From the NCBI RefSeq assembly GCF_023498005.1, contig NZ_CP097289.1:496001-560000 (forward strand): 64,000 bases of DNA, given 5' to 3'. The notes beneath the pieces were generated by a model. That model worked only from the letters and a program-made list of their open reading frames with translations. It was not told the DNA's origin and did not search any database. The stretch is from Streptomyces durmitorensis. Its GTDB lineage: Bacteria > Actinomycetota > Actinomycetes > Streptomycetales > Streptomycetaceae. The position numbers and the translations under genes are program-made. Position 1 is the first letter of the stretch. Each line of letters starts with the position of its first letter. Positions 36,163 through 45,987 of the stretch are shown here, piece after piece.

Positions 36163-36612
36163 TCAGCGGTGGCGGCGCGGCAGGCGTACGACCTGGACGA
36201 AGAAGTCATCGATCTGGCGTACGGCGGCGATGAACTGATCCAGGTCGACCGGCTTGGTGACGTAGGCGTTCGCGTGGAGTTTGTAGCTGCGCAGGATGTC
36301 CTCCTCCGCCGCCGAGGTGGTGAGCACGACCACCGGGATGTCCTTCAGGTCCGGGTCCGACTTGATCTTCTGAAGGACCTGGCGCCCGTCGTACTTGGGG
36401 AGGTTGAGGTCGAGCAGGATGAGGTCGGGACGCGGCACTTCCGTGTACGCACCGCGCTGGTAGAGGAAGTCGAGCGCTTGCTCGCCGTCCCTGGCCACGT
36501 GCAGCTTGTTGCGGATCTTGTTGTCCTCGAACGCCTCGCGCGTCATCAGCTCGTCGCCCGGGTCGTCCTCCACGAGGAGCACGTCGATCGGCGTGGCGGA
36601 AGGGGTGCTCAT
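36163..36612 (-). CDS. Single-domain response regulator (Rcp1-like)
   Basis: A 149-residue receiver domain without an output domain. The acidic pair is Asp16-Asp17 in VLLVEDDPGD, the phosphoacceptor is Asp68 in LILLDLNLPKYDG, Thr/Ser in VVLTTSAAEED, and the conserved Lys is at 120 in YVTKPVDL. The form LLDLNLPKxDGxxVL is typical of receivers paired with phytochrome-like kinases. Its start overlaps the kinase stop (ATGA), making it the third gene of a coupled operon. It probably acts by protein-protein contact. Confidence 0.92.
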   Translation of the reverse strand: MSTPSATPIDVLLVEDDPGDELMTREAFEDNKIRNKLHVARDGEQALDFLYQRGAYTEVPRPDLILLDLNLPKYDGRQVLQKIKSDPDLKDIPVVVLTTSAAEEDILRSYKLHANAYVTKPVDLDQFIAAVRQIDDFFVQVVRLPRRHR

Positions 36613-38252
36613 GTCAGGGCCTTCTCCTCGGTGCGGGATGCGGAGTCCTGCGCGGTGTCGGGGTCGGCATCGGCATCGGCATCGGCATCGGACGGCAGGG
36701 TGAAGCACACGCGCGTCCCCCCGGTGTGGCCGCTGTCGATCCAGATGTGGCCGCCGTGGTGCTCGACGATCTTCTTGCACAGCGCCAGGCCGATGCCGGT
36801 GCCTCCGTAGGCGTCGCGGCCGTGCAGGCGCTGGAAGATCACGAACACCTTCTCCACGAACTCCTCGGGGATGCCGATGCCGTTGTCGGTGACACAGAGG
36901 AGCCAGGTGCCGGAGCCCTCGTCCTCCTCGCAGGTGATCCGGATCCGCGGGGTGCGTTCGGGGTGGTGGAACTTCACGGCGTTGCCGACGAGGTTCTGCC
37001 AGAGCATCGTCAGGAGCGTCGGGTCGCCGACAGTCCCGGGCAGCTTCTGCGGACGTTCGACGAGCGCGCCGGTGTCCCGGACGGAGGTGTCCAGATTGGC
37101 AAGGGCCTTGGTGAGGGCCTGGTCGAGGTCGACGGGCACCCGGGCGTCGTTGAGGCGCCCGACGCGGGAGAAGGTGAGCAGGTCGTTGATGAGGACCTGC
37201 ATGCGCTTGGCACCGTCGACCGCGAAGTCGATGTACTGCTTGGCCCGGTCGTCGAGCGTGTCTCCGTACCGCTTCTCCAGGAGCTGGCAGAAGGAGGCGA
37301 CCTTGCGCAGGGGCTCCTGCAGGTCGTGCGACGCGACGTAGGCGAACTGCTCCAGCTCGGCGTTGGAGCGCCGCAGTTCCACGGCCTGGGCGTCCAGTTC
37401 GGCCGCCTGCTGGGTCAGCACGTCCCGCTGGCGGCGTGAGGCTTCCAGTTCCTCCACCATCTGCTGCCGCATCCCCTCCACATCCCCTGCCACCGCCCTG
37501 AGGTCCGCGGGACCGTCGACCGTGATGACGTGGTCGAAATCGCCGCGCGCCACCTGGCGCGATGAGACGCGCAACGCCTCCAGGGGGCGGGCCACCAGCG
37601 TGCGCACCAGGAACGCCAGGGCGATCCCGGCCAGCAGGAAGACCGCCACCATGGTGCCGAGGATCACGGTACGCACCGTGCGGGTACTGTCCAGCTCGTC
37701 CTTGCCGTCCTCGACGGCCCGCGCCAGGTCGGCGTTCTGCGTGGCCCACACCGTGCGGATCCGGTCGAAGACCTTCTTGCCGCGCCCCGCGTTCGTCGCC
37801 GCGACGGCGCGTGGCTCACCGGGCGTCACATCGGCCACCAGCGGTGCGGCATAGGCGCGCCGCCAGTCCGCCGCCTCCCGCTGGACCGCCTTGAGGTCCG
37901 CCATCAGCCGGGGCCGGTCGCCGATGAGGTCACGCAGCCGAGCGGCGGCGTGGGCCTCGTCCCGCTTGCCCTGGGCGTAGGGGTCGAGGAACTGGCGGTC
38001 GGCGGTGATGGCGTAGCCCCGGACGCCGGTCTCCTGGTTCACCAGAGCTGCCTGCAGGCGGTACGCCTGCGTCCGGGCGGGCTGGAGGCGGTCGGTCAAC
38101 TGGTCGGTCACGTCCGCGGTCTGTCCGAGGAGGCGGGCGCCGACCACGGTGCCGACGACCACCAGGAGCACCATCAGCGCCAGCACCAGCTGGAACCAGC
38201 CCTGCACCGTCAGCCGACGGCCGATCCACGCCCTGCTCTTCGTCTCAGCCAC
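36609..38252 (-). CDS. CHASE3-HAMP sensor histidine kinase
   Basis: A 547-residue membrane kinase. Transmembrane helix 1 is at about residues 20-42, an extracytoplasmic helical CHASE3 domain at about 45-192 (with NQETGVRGYAITAD), helix 2 at about 195-217, HAMP at about 218-270, a coiled coil, then the dimerisation box FAYVASHDLQEPLRKV with His309. ATP-binding boxes are WQNLVGNAVKF, DNGIGIPEE and GGTGIGLALCKK. The C terminus has a DADADADA tract from a hexanucleotide repeat. GTG 38252 overlaps the phosphatase stop by eight bases with GGAGAG upstream. The kinase is a likely phosphodonor for one or both receivers in the operon. Confidence 0.92.
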   Translation of the reverse strand: MAETKSRAWIGRRLTVQGWFQLVLALMVLLVVVGTVVGARLLGQTADVTDQLTDRLQPARTQAYRLQAALVNQETGVRGYAITADRQFLDPYAQGKRDEAHAAARLRDLIGDRPRLMADLKAVQREAADWRRAYAAPLVADVTPGEPRAVAATNAGRGKKVFDRIRTVWATQNADLARAVEDGKDELDSTRTVRTVILGTMVAVFLLAGIALAFLVRTLVARPLEALRVSSRQVARGDFDHVITVDGPADLRAVAGDVEGMRQQMVEELEASRRQRDVLTQQAAELDAQAVELRRSNAELEQFAYVASHDLQEPLRKVASFCQLLEKRYGDTLDDRAKQYIDFAVDGAKRMQVLINDLLTFSRVGRLNDARVPVDLDQALTKALANLDTSVRDTGALVERPQKLPGTVGDPTLLTMLWQNLVGNAVKFHHPERTPRIRITCEEDEGSGTWLLCVTDNGIGIPEEFVEKVFVIFQRLHGRDAYGGTGIGLALCKKIVEHHGGHIWIDSGHTGGTRVCFTLPSDADADADADPDTAQDSASRTEEKALT

Positions 38253-39543
38253 GGCGTTGCTCTCCGATGCCGGTCTTGTAGCGCCCCTCGGCCACCGCTC
38301 GCGTCGGCCCGTCGCCGTCACCGTGCCAGTGCAGGTGCACCACGGCCACGTCGTCGGCGAGGCCGCCCTGGTCCTCGGCGAGATCCTCGGCCCGCTGGAT
38401 GAGCGTGTCGACGAACGCCTCCGGTGCCAGCGCGGCCAACTCCCGTGCGAGGCCGAGGAGTCCTTCTTCACCGAGGCGCCTGCGGCCCGTGCCCACATGC
38501 CCCTCGAACAGGCCGTCGGTGAACAGCACCAGCGCCGCGCCCGCGGGAAGGGGCACCTCCTCGACCGGCCAGCGCAGCGCGCCGGGCACGACGCCCAGGG
38601 CAGGACCGCCGGCCACCTCCACCCAGTCGACGCCGCCCTCCGCGGTGCGCAGCAGCATCCCGGGATGGCCGGCGCGCGTCAGCCGCACGTGCTGTGCCCC
38701 GGCCGGAACGGAGAGGCTCGTCAGCGTGGCGAAGATGTACGGCTTCGCCCGCTCCGCCAGCATGATCTCCTCGAGCCTGCCCACCTGTTCGGGGCCGGTG
38801 ACGCCGCTGAGCACCAGGGTGCGCCAGGCGATGCGCAGCGCGACACCGAGGGCCGCCTCGTCGGGGCCGTGGCCGGAGACGTCCCCTATGAGCGCGTGCA
38901 CGGTACCGTCCGCACCCTGGACGATGTCGTAGAAGTCGCCGCCGAGGAGGGCCTGGGCGCGGCCTGGCCGGTAGCGGGCCACGACGTCCACACCCGCGCT
39001 GTTCAGGAGCGGCCTCGGCAGCAGTCCCCGTTCGAGGCGGGCGTTCTCCTGGGCCTGCATCTGGCTGGCTTTCAGGGCGACGCCCGCCTGCTCGGCCTGC
39101 TTGCGCTGGATCGCGTAGCGCACGGCCCGGCCGAACAGCTCCGGTTCCACCCGGCCCTTGACGAGGTAGTCCTGCGCCCCCGCGGTCACGGCGGCGAGGC
39201 CGGTCTCCTCCTCGGCGAGGCCCGTGAGCACGACGACCGCGACCTGGTCGGCATGGGACTGGACCATGGACACGGCCTCCAGCCCCTGGGCATCCGGCAG
39301 ATGCAGGTCGAGCAGCACGCAGTCCGGCACCTCCAGGGCCAGTGCCTCACGCGCCTCGGACATGGAACGCACCCACCGCAGGCGCATCTTCAGGGCGCTG
39401 TCGGCGACGAGTTCCTCGACCAGGAGCGCGTCGCCGGGATCGTCCTCGATCAGCAGCACCGACGGCTGCGGCAACTGCCGCGCCGGTGCGGTGTCGTTCT
39501 CGGCCGCCAACCGCACGCCGGAAGTCCATGGCTGTGGCGCCAC
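38245..39543 (-). CDS. Receiver-PP2C (SpoIIE-type) serine phosphatase
   Basis: A 432-residue fusion. Residues about 28-145 are a receiver domain (LLIEDDPGD; phosphoacceptor Asp79 in VLLDLHLP; Lys in DYLVKGRV). A helical linker follows (QAEQAGVALKASQMQAQE), then a PP2C/SpoIIE phosphatase domain from about residue 200 with LGGDFYDIV, IGDVSGHGPDEA, LFTDGLFEGH and LADDVAVVHL metal-binding motifs. Such proteins dephosphorylate anti-anti-sigma factors, with activity controlled by phosphorylation of the receiver. The start is uncertain: GTG 39543 is used, GTG 39516 is possible. It heads the operon with the kinase and the single receiver. Confidence 0.9.
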   Translation of the reverse strand: MAPQPWTSGVRLAAENDTAPARQLPQPSVLLIEDDPGDALLVEELVADSALKMRLRWVRSMSEAREALALEVPDCVLLDLHLPDAQGLEAVSMVQSHADQVAVVVLTGLAEEETGLAAVTAGAQDYLVKGRVEPELFGRAVRYAIQRKQAEQAGVALKASQMQAQENARLERGLLPRPLLNSAGVDVVARYRPGRAQALLGGDFYDIVQGADGTVHALIGDVSGHGPDEAALGVALRIAWRTLVLSGVTGPEQVGRLEEIMLAERAKPYIFATLTSLSVPAGAQHVRLTRAGHPGMLLRTAEGGVDWVEVAGGPALGVVPGALRWPVEEVPLPAGAALVLFTDGLFEGHVGTGRRRLGEEGLLGLARELAALAPEAFVDTLIQRAEDLAEDQGGLADDVAVVHLHWHGDGDGPTRAVAEGRYKTGIGEQRRG

Positions 39544-39761
39544 CGCTATGTTCCCGCCTTCCCCACCCGGTAAGTCCGCCTGGCCGCTGGGCCGTTGCCG
39601 ACGGCACCACGGAGGCGAGTCCGCTCGCGGCGACCGTCGAATGGTCTCCGGATCTTCGCACAACGCACACACCGCTCGGTAGCGGAACGTCGAGGCCGCC
39701 GGGCCACACCGAGCAGCGGGCGCGGGCAGAGGAACCCCCGCAAGGGGGAGCCGAGTTGACG

Positions 39762-40322
39762 CTACTGACCCACCCTGCCGTCGATGCACTCACGCAGCAG
39801 GTCGGCCTGCCCGCAGTGCCGGGCGTACTCCTCGATCCTGTGCACCATGAGCTCCCGGACCGCGAACCCGTCCATGCCCAACCGCTCGCCCAGGTCCGGG
39901 TACTGGGCCAGCTCGGCGTCCAACGCGGCCTGCTCGCGCGCCAGATCGGCGTACGCGGCATCGACCTGGGCCTGCTCGCCGACCGCTCCGTCGAAGTCCG
40001 CGTCGCGCTCGCCGTACAGCTTCGGCAGCTGGTCGCCGTCGCGGAGCCAGTTGCGCCAGTCCCGCTCCACCTCGGCGAGATGCCGCACCAGGCCGAGCAG
40101 CGACACCGTAGACGGCGGGACCGAACGGAGGGCCAGTTGCTCAGGGGTCAGCCCCTCGCACTTCATCCGCAGGGTCAGGCGGTAGCTCTTCAGGAAGTCC
40201 TGAAGCGTCGCCAGCTCGCCGTCCGGGCTGACTCCGTCGCTGTTGCGCGGGTCGTCGTCCGGGTCGGCCCACATGTCGGGGTAGGTGGTCGCCTGCGTCC
40301 ATCGTTCGGGTCGGTCGCTCAT
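39762..40322 (-). CDS. DinB family protein (DUF664-like)
   Basis: A 186-residue helical-bundle protein of the DinB/DUF664 type. Metal-ligand histidines are in LGLVRHLAEVERDW (near residue 83) and MVHRIEEYARHCGQAD (near 163-171), matching the three-histidine site. Proteins of this form are putative thiol-dependent enzymes with unknown substrates. ATG 40322 is used; ATG 40331 is three codons upstream. It is separated from the phosphatase gene by about 220 bases and lies 54 bases beyond the IclR stop, on the same strand. Confidence 0.8.
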   Translation of the reverse strand: MSDRPERWTQATTYPDMWADPDDDPRNSDGVSPDGELATLQDFLKSYRLTLRMKCEGLTPEQLALRSVPPSTVSLLGLVRHLAEVERDWRNWLRDGDQLPKLYGERDADFDGAVGEQAQVDAAYADLAREQAALDAELAQYPDLGERLGMDGFAVRELMVHRIEEYARHCGQADLLRECIDGRVGQ

Positions 40323-40375
40323 GCGGGCCATGGTCGCCCGCGGGGGTCCGGCGCGCCACCGACTTTCGCGGACCG

Positions 40376-41188
40376 TCAGCGCCAGTCGGGGCCGCCCGAG
40401 ACGGGCGACAGAAGGCTTTCGATCTTCGTCTGGATCTCCCGCATGACGGACACGACGCGGCTCTGGTGTGCGTCGGTGAGCCGGGCCACGGGCACCGAGC
40501 AGCTGATGGCGTCGACGGCCGGCGCGTCGTACCGCAGGGCGAAGCCGAAGCCCGCGATGCCGCTCACCGTCTCCTCGCGGTCGATCGCGTAGCCGCGCTC
40601 ACGCACCCGTCCGAGGTCGGCGAGCAGCACGGCGCGGTCGGTGTGCGTGCTCTGCGTGAACGCAGTCAACGGACCCTCGCCGAGCGGGAGTTCACCGTCC
40701 GGCCGCTCGGCAAGCAGCGCCTTGCCGAGGGCTCCGGCGTGCGCGGGGACGCGGCGGCCGACCCGGCTGATGGTGCGCAGGTACTCGTGGGACTCGCGGG
40801 TCGCGAGGTACACGACGCTCGGGCCGTCGAGCCGTGCCAGGTGGATCGTCTCGCCCAGGGCGTCCGAGGCCTCGTCCAGATACGGGCGGATGGCGCGCAC
40901 CCGCGCGTCGCCGTCGAGGTAGCTCGTGCCGGTGAGCAGCGTGCGGATGCCGATGCCGTAGAGGGATCCGGTGGTGTCCGTGCGCACCCAGCCGCAGTCG
41001 ACCAGGGTCCGCAGCAGCTGGTACATGCTGCTGCGCGGCACGTCCATCTCCTCGGCGAGCTCGTCGAGGCGGGCCGGCCGGTCGGCGCGTTCGGCGAGCA
41101 GCTCGAGCAGCGCGACGGTGCGCAGCGCCGACTTCACCCCGCGGACTCCCGGGCCGGTCCCGCGGTCCGTTCCGCTGCTCTCCGCCAT
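40376..41188 (-). CDS. IclR family regulator of glucarate catabolism
   Basis: A 270-residue regulator with an N-terminal winged helix (VALLELLAERADRPARLDELA, then SMYQLLRTLVDCGWV, residues about 25-70) and a C-terminal IclR effector domain (SRVGRRVPAHAGALGKALLAE, near residues 140-160, then GYAIDREETVSGIAGFGFALR). The domain normally binds a small carboxylate. It is divergent from kdgD, about 100 bases apart, so it very probably controls the glucarate operon and responds to glucarate or a breakdown product. The target role is inferred from position. Confidence 0.88.
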   Translation of the reverse strand: MAESSGTDRGTGPGVRGVKSALRTVALLELLAERADRPARLDELAEEMDVPRSSMYQLLRTLVDCGWVRTDTTGSLYGIGIRTLLTGTSYLDGDARVRAIRPYLDEASDALGETIHLARLDGPSVVYLATRESHEYLRTISRVGRRVPAHAGALGKALLAERPDGELPLGEGPLTAFTQSTHTDRAVLLADLGRVRERGYAIDREETVSGIAGFGFALRYDAPAVDAISCSVPVARLTDAHQSRVVSVMREIQTKIESLLSPVSGGPDWR

Positions 41189-41219
41189 GCGCCCATCGTA
41201 GATCCGCGGCGTCCGCCCA

Positions 41220-41248
41220 TTGACCCCTGTCGTTCATGACCCTAGCCT
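41220..41248 (+). promoter_or_regulatory. Probable promoter of the glucarate operon
   Basis: TTGACC (41220-41225) and TAGCCT (41243-41248) are separated by 17 bases, a good match to the housekeeping consensus. They lie about 45 bases before the kdgD start, in the region shared with the IclR gene. Confidence 0.6.
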
Positions 41249-41292
41249 CCATTCTCATACGTGGACGCCATCTGCATATAGAGATGAGATTC

Positions 41293-42282
41293 ATGAACGA
41301 GCACGGCACGATCGAACACAGCACGACCAAGCTCAGTACGACGCCCCAGAGCGTCGCCCAGCGGCTGCGGGAGGGCATGGCGCGCGGCGTGCTGTCCTTC
41401 CCTCTCACGAGCATGGACAGCGACGGCGGCCTGGACCTGGAGTCCTACCGCGCCTATCTGACGGCCCAGTTGGCGACGGAGCCGGGCGCGGTGTTCCCCG
41501 CGTGCGGAACCGGCGAGTTCTTCTCGCTCGACGAGGAGGAGTACCGCGCGGTCATCAGGGTCACGGTGGAGGTCGCCGACGGCCGGCTGCCGGTGGTGGC
41601 GGGCACCGGATACGGGTGGGCGCAGTCGCTGCGGTTCGCCCGGATCGCGGAGGAAGAGGGCGCGGACGCCCTGCTGGTGATGCCCCACTACCTGGTCGAG
41701 GCGGCACAGGACGGCCTGGTGGAGCAGCTGCGCCGCCTCTCCGCGGGCACCCGGCTTCCTCTCATCGCCTATCAGCGCGGCCAGGTCACCTTCCATGCCG
41801 ATGCCCTGCGCCGGATCGCGGAGATCCCCGCCGTCATCGGCCTCAAGGACGGGCACAGCGACCTCGACCGGCTACAGCGCCTCACCCTTGCCGCCCCCGA
41901 CGGCTTCCTCTTCTTCAACGGCGCCGCCACCGCGGAGATCCAGGCCCGCGCGTACGCCACCGTCGGTGTCCCTGCCTACTCCTCCGCCGTCCACGCCTTC
42001 GCCCCCGAGATCGCGAACGCCTTCTTCGACGCACTGCGGGAGGGGGACGACACCGCGGTGGACCGGCTCCTTCGGGAGTTCTACGTCCCGCTGGTCGAGC
42101 TGCGCGACCGGGCTCCCGGATACGCCGTCTCGCTCGTCAAGGCCGCCGCCCGGCTGCGCGGCCTCCCGGTCGGCCCGGTGCGCGCGCCCCTCACCGACCC
42201 CGGCCCCGAGGACATCGCCGATCTGGAGAAGGTGCTCGACGCCGGTCTCGACCTGGTCCGGGCCACGCGGCACAGGCCCTGA
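41293..42282 (+). CDS. kdgD: 5-dehydro-4-deoxyglucarate dehydratase
   Basis: A 329-residue TIM-barrel enzyme of the DapA/N-acetylneuraminate lyase superfamily. It dehydrates and decarboxylates 5-keto-4-deoxy-D-glucarate to 2,5-dioxopentanoate. GVLSFPLTSMDSDGGLDLESY at the N terminus, FPACGTGEFFSLDEEEY, LIAYQRGQVTF (Tyr of the catalytic pair) and PAVIGLKDGHSDLDRL (Schiff-base Lys) are all visible. The start is ATG 41293 with GAGATGAG upstream; ATG 41284 is also in frame. It is the first gene of an operon with a GntP permease and glucarate dehydratase. Confidence 0.93.
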   Translation: MNEHGTIEHSTTKLSTTPQSVAQRLREGMARGVLSFPLTSMDSDGGLDLESYRAYLTAQLATEPGAVFPACGTGEFFSLDEEEYRAVIRVTVEVADGRLPVVAGTGYGWAQSLRFARIAEEEGADALLVMPHYLVEAAQDGLVEQLRRLSAGTRLPLIAYQRGQVTFHADALRRIAEIPAVIGLKDGHSDLDRLQRLTLAAPDGFLFFNGAATAEIQARAYATVGVPAYSSAVHAFAPEIANAFFDALREGDDTAVDRLLREFYVPLVELRDRAPGYAVSLVKAAARLRGLPVGPVRAPLTDPGPEDIADLEKVLDAGLDLVRATRHRP

Positions 42283-42317
42283 ACACACCCGCATCCACAG
42301 TTCAAAGGGGAACTGAA

Positions 42318-43655
42318 ATGCCGCTCGTCGTAGTCGGGATCAGCGTCTTGGTCCTGCTGTTCCTCATGACCCGGCTGAAACTGAACGGTTTCGCCGCCCT
42401 CCTGTTCGTGGCGGTCGCCGTCGCCCTTGTGCAGGGGATTCCGGTCGCCACGATCCCCGACGTCCTCTCGGAGGGCATCGGCGGCCAGATCGGCGACACG
42501 ATGCTCGTCATCGGGCTCGGCGCCATGGTCGGCCGCGTCATGGGGGACTCCGGTGCCGCGCAGCGCATCGCCAACAAGATGCTGGACGCCTTCGGACCGC
42601 GATGGGTCCAAGTGGCCATGGTGGTCACGTCCATGCTCATCGGCGTCACCATGTTCTACGAGGTCGCCTTCATCATCATCGTGCCCATCGCCTTCACCCT
42701 CGTACGCGTGACCGGGGCGAAGCTGCTGTGGATCGGGCTTCCGATGTCGATCACGCTCTCCACGATGCACAGCTTCCTGCCGCCGCATCCGGGCCCCACC
42801 GCCGTGGCCGCGACGTTCCACGCCTCCGTCGGACTCACCCTGGTCTACGGCCTGTTCATCGCGGTACCCGCCGGTGCGCTGATCGCGCTGGTGTGGCCGC
42901 GGCTTCCGTTCATCAAGGCGATGAACCCCTCCATTCCCAAGGGCCTTGTCAGCGAGCGCGAGTTCACCGACGAGGAGATGCCCGGCATGGGCTGGGCCCT
43001 GACCGTGGCGCTCTTCCCCGTCGTACTGATCGCCGGTGCCTCGGTGACCGAGATGGCCACGTCCGGCGAGAGCCCGTTCCTCCACTTCGTCACCTTCATC
43101 GGCTCGGCACCCATCGCGCTGCTTCTGACCCTCCTCCTGGCGATCTGGGCGTTCGGCCCGCGCATCGGCCGCAGCCTGGCCGACGTCAGCGCTTCCTGTA
43201 CGTCGGCGGCGCAGGCCATGGCGATGATCCTGCTGGTGATCGGGGCGGGCGGCGCCTTCAAGAACGTCCTCGTCGAAGGCGGCATATCCGACCACATCAA
43301 GGACACCACCGACAGCTGGTCCATATCGCCGCTCATCCTCGCGTGGCTCATCGCGGTGATCCTGCGCATCGCCCTCGGCTCCGCCACGGTCGCCGTCGTC
43401 ACCGCCTCCGGTGTGGTGCTGCCGCTCCTGGCGAACAGCGGCGTCCACCCCGAGGTCCTGGTGCTCGCCGTCTCCTGCGGATCGATCGCCTTCTCGCACG
43501 TCAACGACCCCGGATTCTGGCTGTTCAAGGAGTACTTCAACCTCTCGGTCATCGAGGCCATCAAGGTCCGCACCACCTATACGACGGTGCTCGCGATCCT
43601 CGGCCTCGGCGGCGTACTCGCGGTGGAGTGGGCCCTGGACGTCCTCAGCCTCTGA
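42318..43655 (+). CDS. GntP family permease (probable glucarate/galactarate uptake)
   Basis: A 445-residue polytopic membrane protein with about 12-14 hydrophobic segments, typical of the gluconate:H+ symporter family. GlyxxxMxGR-type ([20 protein letters not shown]), [11 protein letters not shown] and SFLPPHPGP are close to GntP motifs, as is [14 protein letters not shown] near the C terminus. Its place between kdgD and gudD suggests that it imports glucarate or a related aldarate, although classical glucarate transporters are MFS proteins. AAAGGGGA precedes ATG 42318. Confidence 0.9.
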   Translation: MPLVVVGISVLVLLFLMTRLKLNGFAALLFVAVAVALVQGIPVATIPDVLSEGIGGQIGDTMLVIGLGAMVGRVMGDSGAAQRIANKMLDAFGPRWVQVAMVVTSMLIGVTMFYEVAFIIIVPIAFTLVRVTGAKLLWIGLPMSITLSTMHSFLPPHPGPTAVAATFHASVGLTLVYGLFIAVPAGALIALVWPRLPFIKAMNPSIPKGLVSEREFTDEEMPGMGWALTVALFPVVLIAGASVTEMATSGESPFLHFVTFIGSAPIALLLTLLLAIWAFGPRIGRSLADVSASCTSAAQAMAMILLVIGAGGAFKNVLVEGGISDHIKDTTDSWSISPLILAWLIAVILRIALGSATVAVVTASGVVLPLLANSGVHPEVLVLAVSCGSIAFSHVNDPGFWLFKEYFNLSVIEAIKVRTTYTTVLAILGLGGVLAVEWALDVLSL

Positions 43656-43719
43656 CCCACCACCGACCTGCACCCCGCTCCGAACTCCCCCTACCTCCGA
43701 CACCGAGGAATTTGTGATC

Positions 43720-45051
43720 ATGAACAGGCAGCCGACCGTCACCGCGTTCAGCGTCTACCCGGTCGCAGGCCGGGACTGCATGGAGCTGAACCTCTCCGGC
43801 GCGCACGGCCCCTACTTCACCCGCAACATCGTGGTCCTGCGGGACTCCGAGGGCCGCACGGGCCTGGGCGAAGTGCCGGGCGGCGAGAAGATAACCCAGA
43901 CCCTGCGCGACGCCGAGTCGCTCGTCGTCGGCGCCCGCGTCGGTGACTACAAGCGCGTCCTGCGCGAGATCGGCGACCGCTTCGCCGACCGTGACTCCGC
44001 CGGACGCGGCGCCCAGACCTTCGACCTGCGCACCGCCGTGCACGCCGTCACCGCCGTCGAATCCGCGCTGCTCGACCTCCTTGGCCAGCACCTGGAGGTG
44101 CCCGTCGCGGCCCTGCTCGGCGACGGACAGCAGCGCGACTCCGTCCGCGTCCTCGGCTATCTCTTCTACGTCGGCGACCCCGACCGCACCGATCTGGAGT
44201 ACGTCCGCGAGCCCGATTCCCCCGTCGACTGGCACCGCATCCGGCACGAGCAGGCGCTGTCCCCCGAGGCGATCGTCCGGCAGGCCGAAGCGGCCTACGA
44301 CCGGTACGGCTTCCGGGACTTCAAACTCAAGGGCGGTGTCCTGGAGGGCGCCGAGGAGGTCGCGGCCGTACGCGCGCTCAAGGACCGCTTCCCCCAGGCC
44401 CGCATCACCCTCGACCCCAACGGCGCATGGTCGCTGCGCGAGGCGATCGAGCTGTGCACGCCCCTGACCGACACGCTCGCCTACGCCGAGGACCCCTGCG
44501 GCGCCGAGGACGGCTACTCCGGCCGCGAGGTCCTTGCCGAGTTCCGCCGCGCAACGGGGCTGGCGACCGCCACCAACATGGTCGCCACCGACTGGCGGCA
44601 GATGACCCACGCCCTGGCCCTTCAGTCGGTCTCCATCCCCCTCGCCGACCCGCACTTCTGGACCATGCAGGGCTCCGTGCGCGTGGCGCAGCTGTGCAAC
44701 GCGATGGGCCTCACCTGGGGTTGCCACTCCAACAACCACTTCGACATATCCCTGGCCATGGTCACCCACTGCGGGGCCGCGGCCCCCGGGGACTACAACG
44801 CCCTGGACACTCACTGGATCTGGCAGGAGGGCCTGGAGCGCCTCACCACCGCCCCGCCCCGCATCGTCGACGGCGAGATCGCCGTACCCGACGCCCCTGG
44901 CCTGGGCATCGAGCTCGACATGGACCGTCTCCTGGCGGCCCACGACCTGTACCTGCACAAGGCACTGGGCGCGCGCGACGACGCCACCGGCATGCGCTAC
45001 CTCATCCCCGACTGGCAGTTCGACAACAAGCGCCCGTGCCTGGTGCGTTGA
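43720..45051 (+). CDS. gudD: Glucarate dehydratase
   Basis: A 443-residue enolase-superfamily enzyme that removes water from D-glucarate to give 5-keto-4-deoxy-D-glucarate. The active-site set is present: [10 protein letters not shown] (Lys pair), [10 protein letters not shown] (Asp and Asn), YAEDPCG (Glu), [12 protein letters not shown] (Asn), and [12 protein letters not shown] (general-base His). The start is ATG 43720, with GAGGAA nine bases before; GTG 43714 is also in frame. It is the third gene of the operon, so the product is passed to KdgD. The last step, a 2,5-dioxopentanoate dehydrogenase, is not in the operon. Confidence 0.94.
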   Translation: MNRQPTVTAFSVYPVAGRDCMELNLSGAHGPYFTRNIVVLRDSEGRTGLGEVPGGEKITQTLRDAESLVVGARVGDYKRVLREIGDRFADRDSAGRGAQTFDLRTAVHAVTAVESALLDLLGQHLEVPVAALLGDGQQRDSVRVLGYLFYVGDPDRTDLEYVREPDSPVDWHRIRHEQALSPEAIVRQAEAAYDRYGFRDFKLKGGVLEGAEEVAAVRALKDRFPQARITLDPNGAWSLREAIELCTPLTDTLAYAEDPCGAEDGYSGREVLAEFRRATGLATATNMVATDWRQMTHALALQSVSIPLADPHFWTMQGSVRVAQLCNAMGLTWGCHSNNHFDISLAMVTHCGAAAPGDYNALDTHWIWQEGLERLTTAPPRIVDGEIAVPDAPGLGIELDMDRLLAAHDLYLHKALGARDDATGMRYLIPDWQFDNKRPCLVR

Positions 45052-45057
45052 CGACTT

Positions 45058-45975
45058 TCAGGGCTTGGGGACGCCCTTGCCGTCGATGAGGTCCCCGACT
45101 CCGTCAAGCAGCCGTTCGAGCCCGAACTCGAAGAGCGTGCCGAGCTCGAGGTCGAATTCGTCGTCGCCGAAGAGCGTGGACAGGATCGGATAGGCCCCGC
45201 TGGTCTGGATCGCGTCCATCCGGGGCTCGTGGGACGTCATCCACTCCTCGGGGGTCATGCCGGTGTCCTGCCGCGCCTGGGCCTCCAACTCGATGGCCAT
45301 CGCGACACCTTGGGCATGGGCGAGGAGCGAGAGGTGGACGTGGATCATCTGGTACGGGGTGAGGCCCACTCCGTTCAGGGCGGCGAGGACACGCTCCGTG
45401 TACCGCATCGCATGGGGCGAGGCCATCGGCCGGGTGAGGGCGGCCATGGCCCGCCCCAGCCAGGGATGACGCTCGTACAGACCCCACAACCACCGCGCCT
45501 CCCGGGCCAGTTGCGCACGCCAGCCACCCGGTACGGGGCCCGGCGGTTCCTCACTGAACACCGCCTCGGACATCAGCCGTACGAGTTCGCCCTTGCTCGG
45601 GACGTGCCGGTACAGGGCCATGGTGGAGGTGCCGAACTCGGCGGCGACGCGTCTCATGGACAGCGCCGCGAGCCCCTCCGCGTCGGTGAACGCGATCGCG
45701 GTGCGGATGATGCGCTCGCGGTTCAGGCCCTGGCCGGGGGCCACTCGGCGCTCCCGCGCCGGCTCCGCGACCACCGTGCCGACACCGGGCACCGCGCGCA
45801 CCAGGCCTTCCTGGTTCAGCACGGCGAGCGCCTTCGTCGCGGTCGCCATGGCGACGTCCCACTCCTGGGTGATGCGCCGGGTGGAGGGGACACGGTCGCC
45901 GGGAGCGAGCTCGCCGGAGTCGATCCGGTGGCGGATGTCCCGTGCGATGCGGAGATAGGGCGGGTCGGCAGCCAT
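45058..45975 (-). CDS. GntR-TetR hybrid transcriptional regulator
   Basis: A 305-residue protein with two DNA-binding modules. Residues about 6-72 form a GntR-type winged helix (IARDIRHRIDSGELAPGDRVPS, then TRRITQEWDV and GLVRAVPGVGTVV). Residues about 85-135 form a TetR helix-turn-helix (RERIIRTAIAFTDAEGLAAL, STMALYRHVPSKGELV). The rest is a TetR C-terminal ligand domain. It is divergent from a drug-exporter gene, with GTGCAC repeats between them, so it probably controls that exporter. Such hybrids occur in Streptomyces, but which module recognises the repeats is unknown. Confidence 0.88.
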   Translation of the reverse strand: MAADPPYLRIARDIRHRIDSGELAPGDRVPSTRRITQEWDVAMATATKALAVLNQEGLVRAVPGVGTVVAEPARERRVAPGQGLNRERIIRTAIAFTDAEGLAALSMRRVAAEFGTSTMALYRHVPSKGELVRLMSEAVFSEEPPGPVPGGWRAQLAREARWLWGLYERHPWLGRAMAALTRPMASPHAMRYTERVLAALNGVGLTPYQMIHVHLSLLAHAQGVAMAIELEAQARQDTGMTPEEWMTSHEPRMDAIQTSGAYPILSTLFGDDEFDLELGTLFEFGLERLLDGVGDLIDGKGVPKP

Positions 45976-45987
45976 GGGCTCACTGTA

